Positions 53,965-62,463 of a stretch of DNA of 64,000 nucleotides are shown piece by piece; the stretch's first letter is position 1, and each line of letters begins with the position of its first letter. The position numbers were made by a program, and so were the translations under genes. The stretch is taken from contig CP102145.1 in NCBI GenBank assembly GCA_024583055.1, positions 1,116,001-1,180,000 on the forward strand. Direction: 5' to 3'. Source of the DNA: Streptococcus suis (lineage in GTDB: Bacteria; Bacillota; Bacilli; Lactobacillales; Streptococcaceae). The notes under the pieces are model-generated. The model made no database searches and was not told the origin of the DNA. It worked only from the letters and a program-made list of their open reading frames with translations.

Positions 53965-55378
53965 GACTCTATAATTTCTGTAGTGGGTAAATCCCCTATA
54001 GAGATTATGGAGCCTTTTTGAGTGTAGAAAAAAAGTCCCATATGACCTATAATGAAAAGCAACCACACTCACATTAGAAAGACTCATATGGAACAACTTT
54101 ATCATACCACAAAACTAATTGGAATCAAAGACAAAAACATCAAAATTCTCTTCGTTTTAAAACATCAGACCCATCTGGAAATTCGGGCAAGGCTGGATTA
54201 TGACAGCCCTAGCTGTCCTCATTGCCAAGGAAAGTGTATCAAGTACGACTTTCAAAAGTCGTCAAAGATTCCGATTTTGGATTGTCAGGGCTTTCCGACC
54301 CTCCTCTTGCTTAAGAAACGGCGGTTTCAATGCAAATCTTGCCAAAAAGTGACTGTAGCTGAGACAGCTCTAGTCAAGAAAAACTGTCAGATTTCCCAAC
54401 CTATTCGGAAGAAAGTGACACAACTCCATACAGAAAACATGACCAATATAGCCATCGCTAAGAGATTACATATCTCCGTATCGGTCGTCCAGAGGAAACT
54501 GGCTCAGTTTCAATTTGAGCATGATTTTACGACATTACCAAAAGTCTTGAGCTGGGATGAATTTAGTCGGAACAAGGGAAAACTCGCCTTTATTGCTCAG
54601 AATTTTGAGACGAGATCGATTGTGACCATTCTTGACAACAACCGCCAAGTCACCATCAAGAACTATTTCTACAAGTATCCTAGGGAGGTCAGAGAGACTG
54701 TCAAGGTCGTGACGGTGGACATGTCGGGTAGCTATATTCCCATCATCAAACAACTATTTCCAAGAGCTAAAATTGTCCTTGATAGATTTCACATTATCCA
54801 ACACCTGAGCCGTGCTATGATGACGACTAGAATTGATATTATGAAGACTTTCGATACGCGTTCCCTACCTTATCGATCCATGAAAAATCACTGGCGTATT
54901 CTCCAAAAAGATAGCCGTAAACTGTCTCTGAATCGCTTCTTTTCCCGCACTTTCGGGCAAACAGTAACACCGAGAGAGGTTATCCAGAAGACATTGAATT
55001 TCTCTGTGGAACTGAAATTCTATTACGAACTCTATCAGATCCTTCTCTTCCATTTCCAAGAGAAGAACTCGAAACATTTCTTCGAGCTTCTAGAGGACAA
55101 TCTGAATCTTGTCAATTCAACCTTTAGGACTGTTTTTAAGACATTTCTAAAATATAAAACTTACATCACGAACGCCATGGAGCTTCCATATTCCAACGCT
55201 AAACTGGAAGCGACCAATAAACTCATCAAAGACATTAAGAGGCAAGCGTTTGGCTTTAGGAACTTTACGAACTTTAAAACCAAGATATATATTGCTTTAA
55301 ACATCAAAAATGAGAGAACGAATTTCGTCCTCTCTAGGTGTTAGCTTTTCATCTACCCACTACAGTTGACAAAGAGCC
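53965..55378 (+). mobile_element. ISL3-family insertion sequence with 8-bp target duplication
   Basis: The element is 1414 bp. The left end GACTCTATAATTTCTGTAGTGGGT and the complement of the right end share CTGTAGTGGGTA with imperfect outer parts (the right end is the GGCTCTTTGTCAACT type). CTTTCTAT flanks both sides (53957-53964 and 55379-55386), matching the 8-bp duplication of the ISL3 family. It carries one intact transposase gene. Confidence 0.9.
54088..55344 (+). CDS. ISL3 family transposase
   Basis: From ATG 54088 the protein has 418 residues: an N-terminal zinc-binding region (CPHCQGKC and CKSCQ), a helix-turn-helix (NIAIAKRLHISVSVVQRKL) and a DDE domain with Asp in LSWDEF, Asp in VTVDMSGSY and the Glu in KLEATNKLIKDIKRQAFGFRNF. 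The frame is intact, so the IS may be active. An ATG twelve codons upstream lacks a ribosome site. Confidence 0.93.
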   Translation: MEQLYHTTKLIGIKDKNIKILFVLKHQTHLEIRARLDYDSPSCPHCQGKCIKYDFQKSSKIPILDCQGFPTLLLLKKRRFQCKSCQKVTVAETALVKKNCQISQPIRKKVTQLHTENMTNIAIAKRLHISVSVVQRKLAQFQFEHDFTTLPKVLSWDEFSRNKGKLAFIAQNFETRSIVTILDNNRQVTIKNYFYKYPREVRETVKVVTVDMSGSYIPIIKQLFPRAKIVLDRFHIIQHLSRAMMTTRIDIMKTFDTRSLPYRSMKNHWRILQKDSRKLSLNRFFSRTFGQTVTPREVIQKTLNFSVELKFYYELYQILLFHFQEKNSKHFFELLEDNLNLVNSTFRTVFKTFLKYKTYITNAMELPYSNAKLEATNKLIKDIKRQAFGFRNFTNFKTKIYIALNIKNERTNFVLSRC

Positions 55379-55482
55379 CTTTCTATTCTATTATATTCCA
55401 TAAAAATCAATCTAGCCTATCTCCCTCCGAGTCTTTCAGTCACCAAGGCTCTCGACAAGGATAAGATGATTTTCTAAGAGTA

Positions 55483-56577
55483 TTATTTTTCTGCTGACCG
55501 TCTTGCATAGGCCGTCCAGTCAATACCACGTGCCTGACACCAATTCTGCACAGCCGGTGCTAGAATCAGGTCGGTCTTTCTCAAGTCTGCCACAGTTTTA
55601 GCACCCAGCATGGTCATGATTTCCGCAATCTGTGTCTGGTAGCGGTCGATAGCCTGCATGGCCTCTTCCAGGCGGTCTGCCTTGCCGTCTTTTACAAATT
55701 GCAGGAAGTGATTGGACATCCCGACCAGGTCAGCACCAAGGGCTAGGGCTTTGACAATATCTAGCGGATTTTTAATACCACCTGAGGCGATGACCTGAGG
55801 ACGACGGTCAGCCGGCAGAGACATGACCTCCACCAGAGATACCACCGTCGATTGGCCCCAACCCTCCAGGTAGTCGTAATCATGAAAGGCCCGACGGGCA
55901 TTCTCAATCTTGGCAAAATCCGTCCCACCAGTCCCCGAAATATCAACTGTCTGGACACCAACCGAGGCCAATTTTGCCACCGTTTCCCGGCTCATACCAA
56001 AGCCAACTTCCTTGGCAATGACAGGCACATCCAGCTCTCGCACCAGGATCTCGATATTCTTCAACCACATAGAGAAATCTCGGTCCCCCTCTGGCATAAC
56101 AATCTCCTGAGGAGCATTGACATGAATCTGAATGGCATTGGCCTCCAGCAAATCTACAGCCCGCTTGGCATTGTCCACATCGTGGTGGGCACCTAAGTTA
56201 GCAAAAATGATTCCGTGAGGATTTTCTCGACGCATGACAGAAAAGGTCTCCGCCACAGAAGGATCCTTAATGGCCGCACTAACAGAGCCCGACGCCAGCG
56301 GAATCTTCCCAAAGCACCCCAAAATCCCCAGCATCTGATTGATTTTCCCAGTCTTTTCACTTCCGCCAGTCATGGCATTGATGAAAAATGGGTGGGCAAA
56401 ATCCAAACTAGCCACACTGGTTGCAAGGGACACATCCTCCAGCTTAAGCTCTGGCAAAGAATGGTGCACAAAACGAGTCTGGGCAAAGTCCGACGCCGAC
56501 TGACTACTATACTGCTGGTTGGCCAGCCCCACATGCTGGTCCTTACGATCCAAGCCAAATTGTCCAAAATAATACAT
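55483..56577 (-). CDS. fni: Type 2 isopentenyl-diphosphate delta-isomerase
   Basis: The 364-residue FMN- and NADPH-dependent enzyme has RKDQHVGLA at the start, FFINAMTGGSEKTGKIN (about 68-84), the FMN loop AKEVGFGMSRET and GGTDFAKIENAR, then ASGGIKNPLDIVKALALGADLVGMSNHFL. It interconverts isopentenyl and dimethylallyl diphosphate. GGAG lies five bases before the ATG and it follows mvaK2 by nine bases. Last gene of the mevalonate operon. Confidence 0.97.
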   Translation of the reverse strand: MYYFGQFGLDRKDQHVGLANQQYSSQSASDFAQTRFVHHSLPELKLEDVSLATSVASLDFAHPFFINAMTGGSEKTGKINQMLGILGCFGKIPLASGSVSAAIKDPSVAETFSVMRRENPHGIIFANLGAHHDVDNAKRAVDLLEANAIQIHVNAPQEIVMPEGDRDFSMWLKNIEILVRELDVPVIAKEVGFGMSRETVAKLASVGVQTVDISGTGGTDFAKIENARRAFHDYDYLEGWGQSTVVSLVEVMSLPADRRPQVIASGGIKNPLDIVKALALGADLVGMSNHFLQFVKDGKADRLEEAMQAIDRYQTQIAEIMTMLGAKTVADLRKTDLILAPAVQNWCQARGIDWTAYARRSAEK

Positions 56578-56586
56578 AAAATCTCC

Positions 56587-57666
56587 TTATTCACGCATGG
56601 CGATGTTTAGTTGGAGTGGAAGAATCCCGGCTTGTCGCCAAGCCATCTCAATGATCTCTTTTTGTTCCCTACTGTCTACCAGGCAGATGCCGCAGTCACC
56701 TCCACCTGCACCTGAGGATTTGGCCACCGCCCCATAAGTCTGGGCCAGATTAGCCAGTTGACTCAGTATAGGCGTCTCGATGACCAGGCCCATATCAGCT
56801 GAAAAATCCTGCAGGAGCCTGCGATTTTCTGCCACAGCCTGCTTGACCGCTGCCACTTGTCCTGTCTGACAGGCCAGGATAAACTGCTCCACACAGGCCT
56901 TTGAGTCGGCCAGAAACTGGCTATGGATACGATCCCTCTGCTCCTGGCTTTTCTGACTTTCCAGCTGCTGGACCAAACTGTCTGTCGAGGCCGCCGACCC
57001 CGTCCAACCAACCAGGAGTTGCAGGGGAGCGGGTAGCTGGATAGATTCAATCTTCAGGCCCAGCCAATCAGAGACTAACAAGTCCTCCAAGGACTGCTCT
57101 GCCATTGCCTGCAAAAGCCAAGCCCGGTCCAAAGAATGGTAGGCTACAAGTCCCCCAAAGCTAGAAGCTGCCAGGTCACCAAAGGAACCTGTCATGCCCA
57201 GCTGGGTCTGAGCCAGGGCAGCCAACTTGTAAACCAAGAGGGGCTCAGCTGACTGTTCGTAATAGACCAAAACCGCCTTGACCGTCGCCACCGTAACCGC
57301 ACCTGAAGAACCCAGTCCGTACTTGGTACCTGATACCTGGTCGTCCAGGTCTGACTGGATGTCTAGGGCATAAGCTCCTTGACAGGCCAAGCCCTTGGTC
57401 CGCAGATAAACCTCGGTCACCTGCATGGCCATCGTAATCAGTGGATAGGGATTTTCCCCATGGGTAACAATAGTCGCTCCCTGACGGCTCCAAGGCAGAT
57501 AGAGGTCTGCCTGCTGGATAGAATGAATACTGGCCTGGTCTGACGTTTGAACGGTCACGGTCAGATACTGGTCCACTGCCGCAATGACAGCTGGCTGACC
57601 AGCCTCGACCACCGCATATTCCCCTGCCAGAAAGAGCTTGCCTGGTGCTTGTACTTGTACCTGCAT
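56587..57666 (-). CDS. mvaK2: Phosphomevalonate kinase
   Basis: From ATG 57666 the GHMP kinase has 359 residues: APGKLFLAGEYAVVEAG at the start, the phosphate loop GLGSSGAVTVATV (about 116-128) and a C-terminal AKSSGAGGGDCGICLV. It phosphorylates phosphomevalonate to diphosphomevalonate. It starts one base after the mvaD stop. The GC content is high for the window. Confidence 0.96.
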   Translation of the reverse strand: MQVQVQAPGKLFLAGEYAVVEAGQPAVIAAVDQYLTVTVQTSDQASIHSIQQADLYLPWSRQGATIVTHGENPYPLITMAMQVTEVYLRTKGLACQGAYALDIQSDLDDQVSGTKYGLGSSGAVTVATVKAVLVYYEQSAEPLLVYKLAALAQTQLGMTGSFGDLAASSFGGLVAYHSLDRAWLLQAMAEQSLEDLLVSDWLGLKIESIQLPAPLQLLVGWTGSAASTDSLVQQLESQKSQEQRDRIHSQFLADSKACVEQFILACQTGQVAAVKQAVAENRRLLQDFSADMGLVIETPILSQLANLAQTYGAVAKSSGAGGGDCGICLVDSREQKEIIEMAWRQAGILPLQLNIAMRE

Positions 57667-57667
57667 C

Positions 57668-58693
57668 CTAAGACCTCTCTTCAAATGCCTGCTGGGAGCC
57701 TTGCCAGTCCTCTTCTGTCAAAACATAGGCCGCAGGACCTGGTAGGCTAGTAATGATTTTTTCTTTGGGGAGGTACTGAGATAGGGCATCGACCAGCTCT
57801 GCCATTTGACTGGCTCTGCAAAGAACCTTGACATTTGGTCCCGCATCCATGGTCATGTAGGCTGATAGGCCGCTTTCCTCACGGACCTGACGAACAGCCT
57901 CCTGGGCCAGCAAACTATCTGCCGACCAATAGGTAAACGGCGGATTGGCAGACAGGGTGGTCGCATGCATCTTCATGCCATTATGCTCGGAAATCTGACC
58001 GACCTGTTCAAAATCCCGGTCCACAATAGCCTGCTTAATAGCCTGCAAATCTTCCTGGGCGGTGTCCACCCAGGCCTGGTAAAAGGGGGACGTTGCGACC
58101 GTATGGTCCATGCCTTCACGGCTGGCAATCTTTTTCTGACCTGTATTGACCGCAAGAACAATCATGCCAATATCCCAGTCCGCATCATCGATGGGATGGG
58201 CCATAGAATCTGCCGAACCTGTCCCCATATCCCACTCGACAAAACCTCCGAAAAGGCTACGGGTGCTGGAGCCTGAACCACGACGGGCAAGGGTTGACAA
58301 TTCCTCTCGACTCAAATTCAGACCTAGAGCTGTCGCGGTAGCCAAGGTCAGGGCCGCAAAGGCTGAGGCCGAGCTGGCTAATCCTGCCGCAGTCGGAACA
58401 AAATTGAGACTTTCCACTCGGGCAAAAGTCCTCTCACCTATATATTCGCAAAATAAATCCAAAAATCGCGAAATTTTTAAAATTTCTTTTGAATCTTGCA
58501 AGATTCCATTTAAATAAAACTCATCAGCCGTCAAATCGCTGTCAAAAATCACCTTGGTATCTGTGTAAAAGGCATCCAGGGTCAGTGACAGGCTGGAGTT
58601 CATGGGCAAGAAGAGTTGCTTGTCTCGCTTACCCCAGTATTTGATCAGGGCGATATTGGTATGGGCACGGGCAATGCCGATTTTCTGGCTCAT
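57668..58693 (-). CDS. mvaD: Diphosphomevalonate decarboxylase
   Basis: The 341-residue GHMP enzyme has ARAHTNIALIKYWGKRDKQLFLPMNSSLSLTLD, the loop TAAGLASSASAFAALTLA (about 99-116), RRGSGSSTRSLFGGFVEW and TMDAGPNVKVLC. It makes isopentenyl diphosphate with ATP use and loss of CO2. It follows mvaK1 by one base. Confidence 0.97.
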   Translation of the reverse strand: MSQKIGIARAHTNIALIKYWGKRDKQLFLPMNSSLSLTLDAFYTDTKVIFDSDLTADEFYLNGILQDSKEILKISRFLDLFCEYIGERTFARVESLNFVPTAAGLASSASAFAALTLATATALGLNLSREELSTLARRGSGSSTRSLFGGFVEWDMGTGSADSMAHPIDDADWDIGMIVLAVNTGQKKIASREGMDHTVATSPFYQAWVDTAQEDLQAIKQAIVDRDFEQVGQISEHNGMKMHATTLSANPPFTYWSADSLLAQEAVRQVREESGLSAYMTMDAGPNVKVLCRASQMAELVDALSQYLPKEKIITSLPGPAAYVLTEEDWQGSQQAFEERS

Positions 58694-58694
58694 C

Positions 58695-59621
58695 TTATTC
58701 TCCTAAGTATTGGATCCAGGTTTGCTTGGCGCCTGCTTGGGCGAGGATGCGGGCCAATTCCTGGGCTTTTTGTTCTGTTTTTACAAGGGCAATCATACAG
58801 CCGCCACGTCCACCTCCGGTCAGCTTGGCTCCTAGAGCTCCATGGGTCTGGGCTAGGCTGACCAGTTTATCTAGGCTGGGGTCTGACACGCCTAATTTTT
58901 GTAAGAGGACATGGGCTCGACTCATCTTTTGACCTAGAAGCTCTGCCTGATCATGGGCTAAATCCTCTCGAGCAGCCTGGGTTAAAGAACCTAGTTCTTC
59001 CACTAGCTGAACGGCCTTTGGCTCATTTTCCAAAAGAGTCGCAACATCAAGGATAGCCTCAAGGGTATTTCCGGTGACGCCGGTGTCAGCCACGACCAAA
59101 TAGGCCTGGAGGTTGAGGGTCAAAGGTTGGATGGGCTGGTTTTTGACGAAATAAATGGGGGACTTGCCGCTAGTCGTCGCTGCATCTATGCCTGAGGGGT
59201 TGCCGTGGGCAATCTTTTCCGAGGACTGGACGATGTCCCAGAGCTCGCTGTCGGTCAGCTCCTTTTGGTAGTAGGCAAAGAGGGCGCGTGCCACCGCTAC
59301 TGCCACTGCGGCACTGGAGCCCATGCCCCGCTCTGCTGGTATAGTGGAACTAATCTGGATATGAATGGCCGGGTCGGTCGGTGCTCCGATGCGGTAGAGG
59401 GAAAAGCGAATGGCGTGCTTAAGACTCTCCCAAATCTTGGGCATCTTGTGGACAAATCCCTGATAAAAATCACAGGTCACGGATAGAGCAGTCCCTTGGG
59501 CCGCAACGGTCGCAGTAATCTGGACAGCAGAAAAAGGCATGGCAATGGCCGGCTGACCGTACACCACCGCATGCTCTCCCATTAAAATAATCTTTCCTGC
59601 CGAAGCTCCTACTGCTGTCAT
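58695..59621 (-). CDS. mvaK1: Mevalonate kinase
   Basis: The 308-residue GHMP kinase has GKIILMGEHAVVYGQPAIAMPF, the loop PAERGMGSSAAVAVAVARAL (about 91-110), GNPSGIDAATTSGK and the C-terminal KLTGGGRGGCMIAL. First gene of the mvaK1-mvaD-mvaK2-fni operon that makes the isoprenoid precursor for undecaprenyl carriers. GGAGACAG precedes the ATG. Confidence 0.97.
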   Translation of the reverse strand: MTAVGASAGKIILMGEHAVVYGQPAIAMPFSAVQITATVAAQGTALSVTCDFYQGFVHKMPKIWESLKHAIRFSLYRIGAPTDPAIHIQISSTIPAERGMGSSAAVAVAVARALFAYYQKELTDSELWDIVQSSEKIAHGNPSGIDAATTSGKSPIYFVKNQPIQPLTLNLQAYLVVADTGVTGNTLEAILDVATLLENEPKAVQLVEELGSLTQAAREDLAHDQAELLGQKMSRAHVLLQKLGVSDPSLDKLVSLAQTHGALGAKLTGGGRGGCMIALVKTEQKAQELARILAQAGAKQTWIQYLGE

Positions 59622-59679
59622 ATCTGTCTCCTTGTCAATCAGCTCTATTATACCACTTTTTTAAATCAATAGAAAATGT

Positions 59680-59722
59680 GAAAACAGCCGACCATCGCCG
59701 ACTGTTTTCTAGGAGACTATAT
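59680..59722 (-). terminator. Duplicated terminator-like hairpin, left copy
   Basis: GAAAACAGTCGGC and GTCGGCTGTTTTC pair on the minus strand downstream of the small HTH gene. The 43-bp segment recurs at 60794-60836 with one difference. Confidence 0.75.
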
Positions 59723-59787
59723 AGATAAATTATTTTTTCAATAAAGACATCTGTCTAAAAATTGCAACATATACAGATTGTACACCC

Positions 59788-59994
59788 TTAATCTTCTATA
59801 AATTCAACAATATCATTCGGGGTACACTCTAGAATCCTACATAATTTTTCTAACGTTAATAATGTAATATTTTTATTTTTCTTAAGACCATCTAATGTTT
59901 TATTATCAATACCTTCCTTTAGGAGACGGTATTGAGAGATATCTTTTTCACGCATAGTGGCCCACAATGGTGCAAAACTGATAATCGTAACCAT
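59788..59994 (-). CDS. Small XRE-type HTH regulator
   Basis: The 68-residue protein is one Cro-like domain: SFAPLWATMREKDISQYRLLKEGIDNKTLDGLKKNKNITLLTLEKLCRILECTPNDIVEF. The start at 59994 matches relatives that begin with a short strand before PLW, although AAAGGAG is unusually close to it. It is divergent from a lipoprotein gene with a shared operator-like dyad and likely controls both. Confidence 0.88.
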   Translation of the reverse strand: MVTIISFAPLWATMREKDISQYRLLKEGIDNKTLDGLKKNKNITLLTLEKLCRILECTPNDIVEFIED

Positions 59995-60035
59995 CTCCTT
60001 TCTGTTACAATTATATGTTTAATGCCCACATTTTA

Positions 60036-60059
60036 ATATTGTGTTTATATCCACAATAT
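60036..60059. promoter_or_regulatory. Operator-like dyad and promoter between HTH and lipoprotein genes
   Basis: ATATTGTG-N8-CACAATAT is a perfect 8-bp dyad. The extended -10 TGCTATAAT of the lipoprotein gene follows directly at 60059-60067. Confidence 0.7.
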
Positions 60060-60096
60060 GCTATAATATAGAAAATATAAAAATTAGGAGTTCCTT

Positions 60097-60606
60097 ATGA
60101 AAAGAACCATCACATTATTAAGCGCAGTTGCCTTAACCGGACTTTTACTCACAGCATGTTCCAGTAATGAAGCAACAAAGACATCTAGTGCTCCTGAAGT
60201 GACTGAAACTAGTTCATCTAGTACTGAACAAACAAACTTTAAAATCGGTGATACCTTAGCATTCGATGGCGAAGCGAACATTACCATTACGGGAGTTTCA
60301 TATACAGATGAGCGGAATGAATTTGCAGAAGTAGATCCTCTGAAAGTTATTGTAGTCTCATATAACGTAGAAAATCTTTCTGATAAAGACTATGTAATTG
60401 GTAGTGAAATTTCCCTCTATGTAAACGGTAAAAAGATGGAATCTTATCCAGTTGCAACAACACTTGACACTATTTCTGCTGGTCGAACATTTGAAGGTGC
60501 CTCACAGGCATTCGCGATTACCGAAGAGGGAGAATATGAACTAGAAGTCGTTCCGTCACTCAGCTTCACTGCCAAACCTGCTATCGTTCCATTTACTATT
60601 GAATAA
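60097..60606 (+). CDS. Lipoprotein with DUF4352-like domain
   Basis: The 169-residue protein has a lipoprotein signal peptide with lipobox LTAC (Cys21), a Ser/Thr-rich linker (22-48) and an immunoglobulin-like domain (about 50-169) with DPLKVIVVSYNVENLSDKDYVIGS, typical of DUF4352 surface proteins. AGGAG precedes the ATG. It is membrane-anchored outside the cell; function unknown. The divergent HTH protein is its probable repressor. Confidence 0.85.
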   Translation: MKRTITLLSAVALTGLLLTACSSNEATKTSSAPEVTETSSSSTEQTNFKIGDTLAFDGEANITITGVSYTDERNEFAEVDPLKVIVVSYNVENLSDKDYVIGSEISLYVNGKKMESYPVATTLDTISAGRTFEGASQAFAITEEGEYELEVVPSLSFTAKPAIVPFTIE

Positions 60607-60615
60607 TAACTCTCT

Positions 60616-60643
60616 AGCCAGCGCCTAAGACGCTGGTTTTTAC
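60616..60643 (+). terminator. Terminator of the lipoprotein gene
   Basis: CCAGCG and CGCTGG pair around CCTAAGA and are followed by TTTTTACTTT. Confidence 0.85.
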
Positions 60644-60793
60644 TTTATTTAACACTCGCTACTTGCTCCTCAAAGCAACCTTAGCATTGTTTACTGTTAT
60701 TAAGGAAACATCATATCCTTCCATACAATGTCGTATTTACTTAGATTTTATTCCTAATTCGCTGAGCAATTTATTTATTCTTGAACACAACAG

Positions 60794-60836
60794 GAAAACA
60801 GCCGACCATCGCCGACTGTTTTCTAGGAGATTATAT
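60794..60836. repeat. Duplicated terminator-like hairpin, right copy
   Basis: This is a copy of 59680-59722 (42 of 43 bases identical) in the same orientation. No gene end is nearby, so it looks like the trace of a duplication around the HTH/lipoprotein pair. Confidence 0.8.
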
Positions 60837-60895
60837 GAAAAAGATTTCGCTATTTCTAGCTTGACTATAGTATACCCCTTCAAGCTTAAAGAAAG

Positions 60896-62155
60896 CTAAA
60901 GCCATTTTTTATAACAAATATACAAAAATCCAGCTCGAAAGGCATTGTCCAGGATAGTCGCAATCCAAATGGCATCCAAACCTAGCTTGAAAACCTTGAC
61001 CAAGATTAGGGCGCCAAGTATCCGCACCAGCCACATGCCCAGACTAGTGGCGAAAAATGGGAGCTTGGCATTGCCCAATCCCTGCCAAAGAGCCGTCAGA
61101 ATCAGAGTAGCCGCCGTAACCGGCACACCGAACAGGGAATAAAACAAAACAGTCTGACTGGCTTTCCCCACTAGAATGTCTTCGGTATAGAGTCTAGTAA
61201 GCTGCGGGCCAAATAAATAGGCTAATCCAGCAACCAAAACCATACAGCCGACGGACAAGAACAAACCTGCTTGCAACAATCGAGCAACCTGTGTCTTATC
61301 CTTACGGTATCTAGCCGTCAAGATGACCAGGGCCGTCGCCACTCCCATGGCTGGCATGTAGTTAAACTGGGTCAGGGTTTCCCCGATAGCATTTCCCGCT
61401 AGAACAGCCGTCCCCAGACTGACAATGAGGCTGACCACCATGACATCCCCCGCCCGCATCATCAGCCTTTCTCCAGCAGCGGGGAGGGCAAGTCTGACTA
61501 AATCCTTATCCATGGACCAGGTCCATTCTGCCAAGGGAACTGGCAACTGCGACCAAAGGAGCAGGCAACCTATGAGACGAGATAGAACTGTTCCGACAGC
61601 AATTCCAGCCACGCCAGCATGGAGCACAAAAACGGCGAAAGCGGAGAGCAGGATGTTGAGGAGATTGCTCAAGAGGCTGACATACATGGGGAGGGCAGGC
61701 CTACCAAGAGACCTGAGAATGGCGCTGAGGCTGGTCATAAGACCTAGAAAAACGACAGCACCGCCGACTAGGGTAAAATAGAGACCGCCCGTTTCTACGA
61801 CCGCTGCCTCTGCTCCCAATAGAGCCAGCAAGCTAGGGCCTGCCAAAATAGCGACTAAACCCAAAATGCCGCTGACAAGTAGGGTCAATTTGAGACTTTC
61901 CGTCATCCTGGTTCCGACCACTTGCTCACCTTGGTTGCTGGATTGGGCCAGACGTGCAGAAACAGCAGCAGCCAGGGCGATGAAAAGGGCCTGGTAAATA
62001 GCCAGAATATTGTTGGCGACGGAAACACCTGACAGGGCAACCATCCCCAGACCTGCCACCAGGTAGGAATCTACCATTCCCATCATCATCTGCAGGACAT
62101 TTTCTCCCATGGCAGGTAGGGCAATAGAGATTATTTCTTTATAAATTTTTTTCAT
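60896..62155 (-). CDS. MATE family efflux transporter
   Basis: The 419-residue protein has twelve predicted hydrophobic helices and MATE patterns: the N-terminal ISIALPAMGENVLQMMMGMVDSYLVAGLG and, in the second half, LALPAAGERLMMRAGDVMVVSLIVSLGTAVLAGNAIGE. It exports cationic drugs or metabolites using sodium or protons. It is a single gene with a dispersed repeat upstream. The GC content is high for the window. Confidence 0.94.
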   Translation of the reverse strand: MKKIYKEIISIALPAMGENVLQMMMGMVDSYLVAGLGMVALSGVSVANNILAIYQALFIALAAAVSARLAQSSNQGEQVVGTRMTESLKLTLLVSGILGLVAILAGPSLLALLGAEAAVVETGGLYFTLVGGAVVFLGLMTSLSAILRSLGRPALPMYVSLLSNLLNILLSAFAVFVLHAGVAGIAVGTVLSRLIGCLLLWSQLPVPLAEWTWSMDKDLVRLALPAAGERLMMRAGDVMVVSLIVSLGTAVLAGNAIGETLTQFNYMPAMGVATALVILTARYRKDKTQVARLLQAGLFLSVGCMVLVAGLAYLFGPQLTRLYTEDILVGKASQTVLFYSLFGVPVTAATLILTALWQGLGNAKLPFFATSLGMWLVRILGALILVKVFKLGLDAIWIATILDNAFRAGFLYICYKKWL

Positions 62156-62169
62156 AAGGCATAGAAAAA

Positions 62170-62450
62170 GGGAGTGGACAAGAACTCGACAAAGCTAAGA
62201 AGAGTTCGTCTGCCCACCCCCGCACAGCTCCAACGGTTTGGGGAACCTTTGGAGGTTGAAAATAGAGCGAACAAAGTTCGCATCATTCATTAGGTCTGAT
62301 TCGGAGCGTAAAACGCGAACGAAATGAGGTTTGCTACGCAATCCTTATTTCCAACCTTTCATAGTTCCCCAAACTGTGAAAGCCAATCAACCACTGCGCT
62401 GAGATGTTGACATGAACTATAAAAATCGAGTCTAGGCTTTTGCCCACTCC
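62170..62450. repeat. Dispersed ~280-bp intergenic repeat, copy B
   Basis: This copy is inverted relative to copy A (32884-33161). It starts GGGAGTGGACAAG and ends TTTGCCCACTCC, so it has terminal inverted repeats (GGAGTGG-CA). Inside it shares long blocks with copy A, including GTTTGCTACGCAATCCTTAT and CCAATCAACCACTGCGCTGA. It fills the gap between MATE and thrC genes. Confidence 0.85.
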
Positions 62451-62463
62451 TTGAATATTCCAA

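Noticed and set aside
60663..60899. A 78-codon plus-strand frame before the MATE gene
   Set aside because: It reads through the duplicated hairpin, lacks a ribosome site and has no recognisable features.
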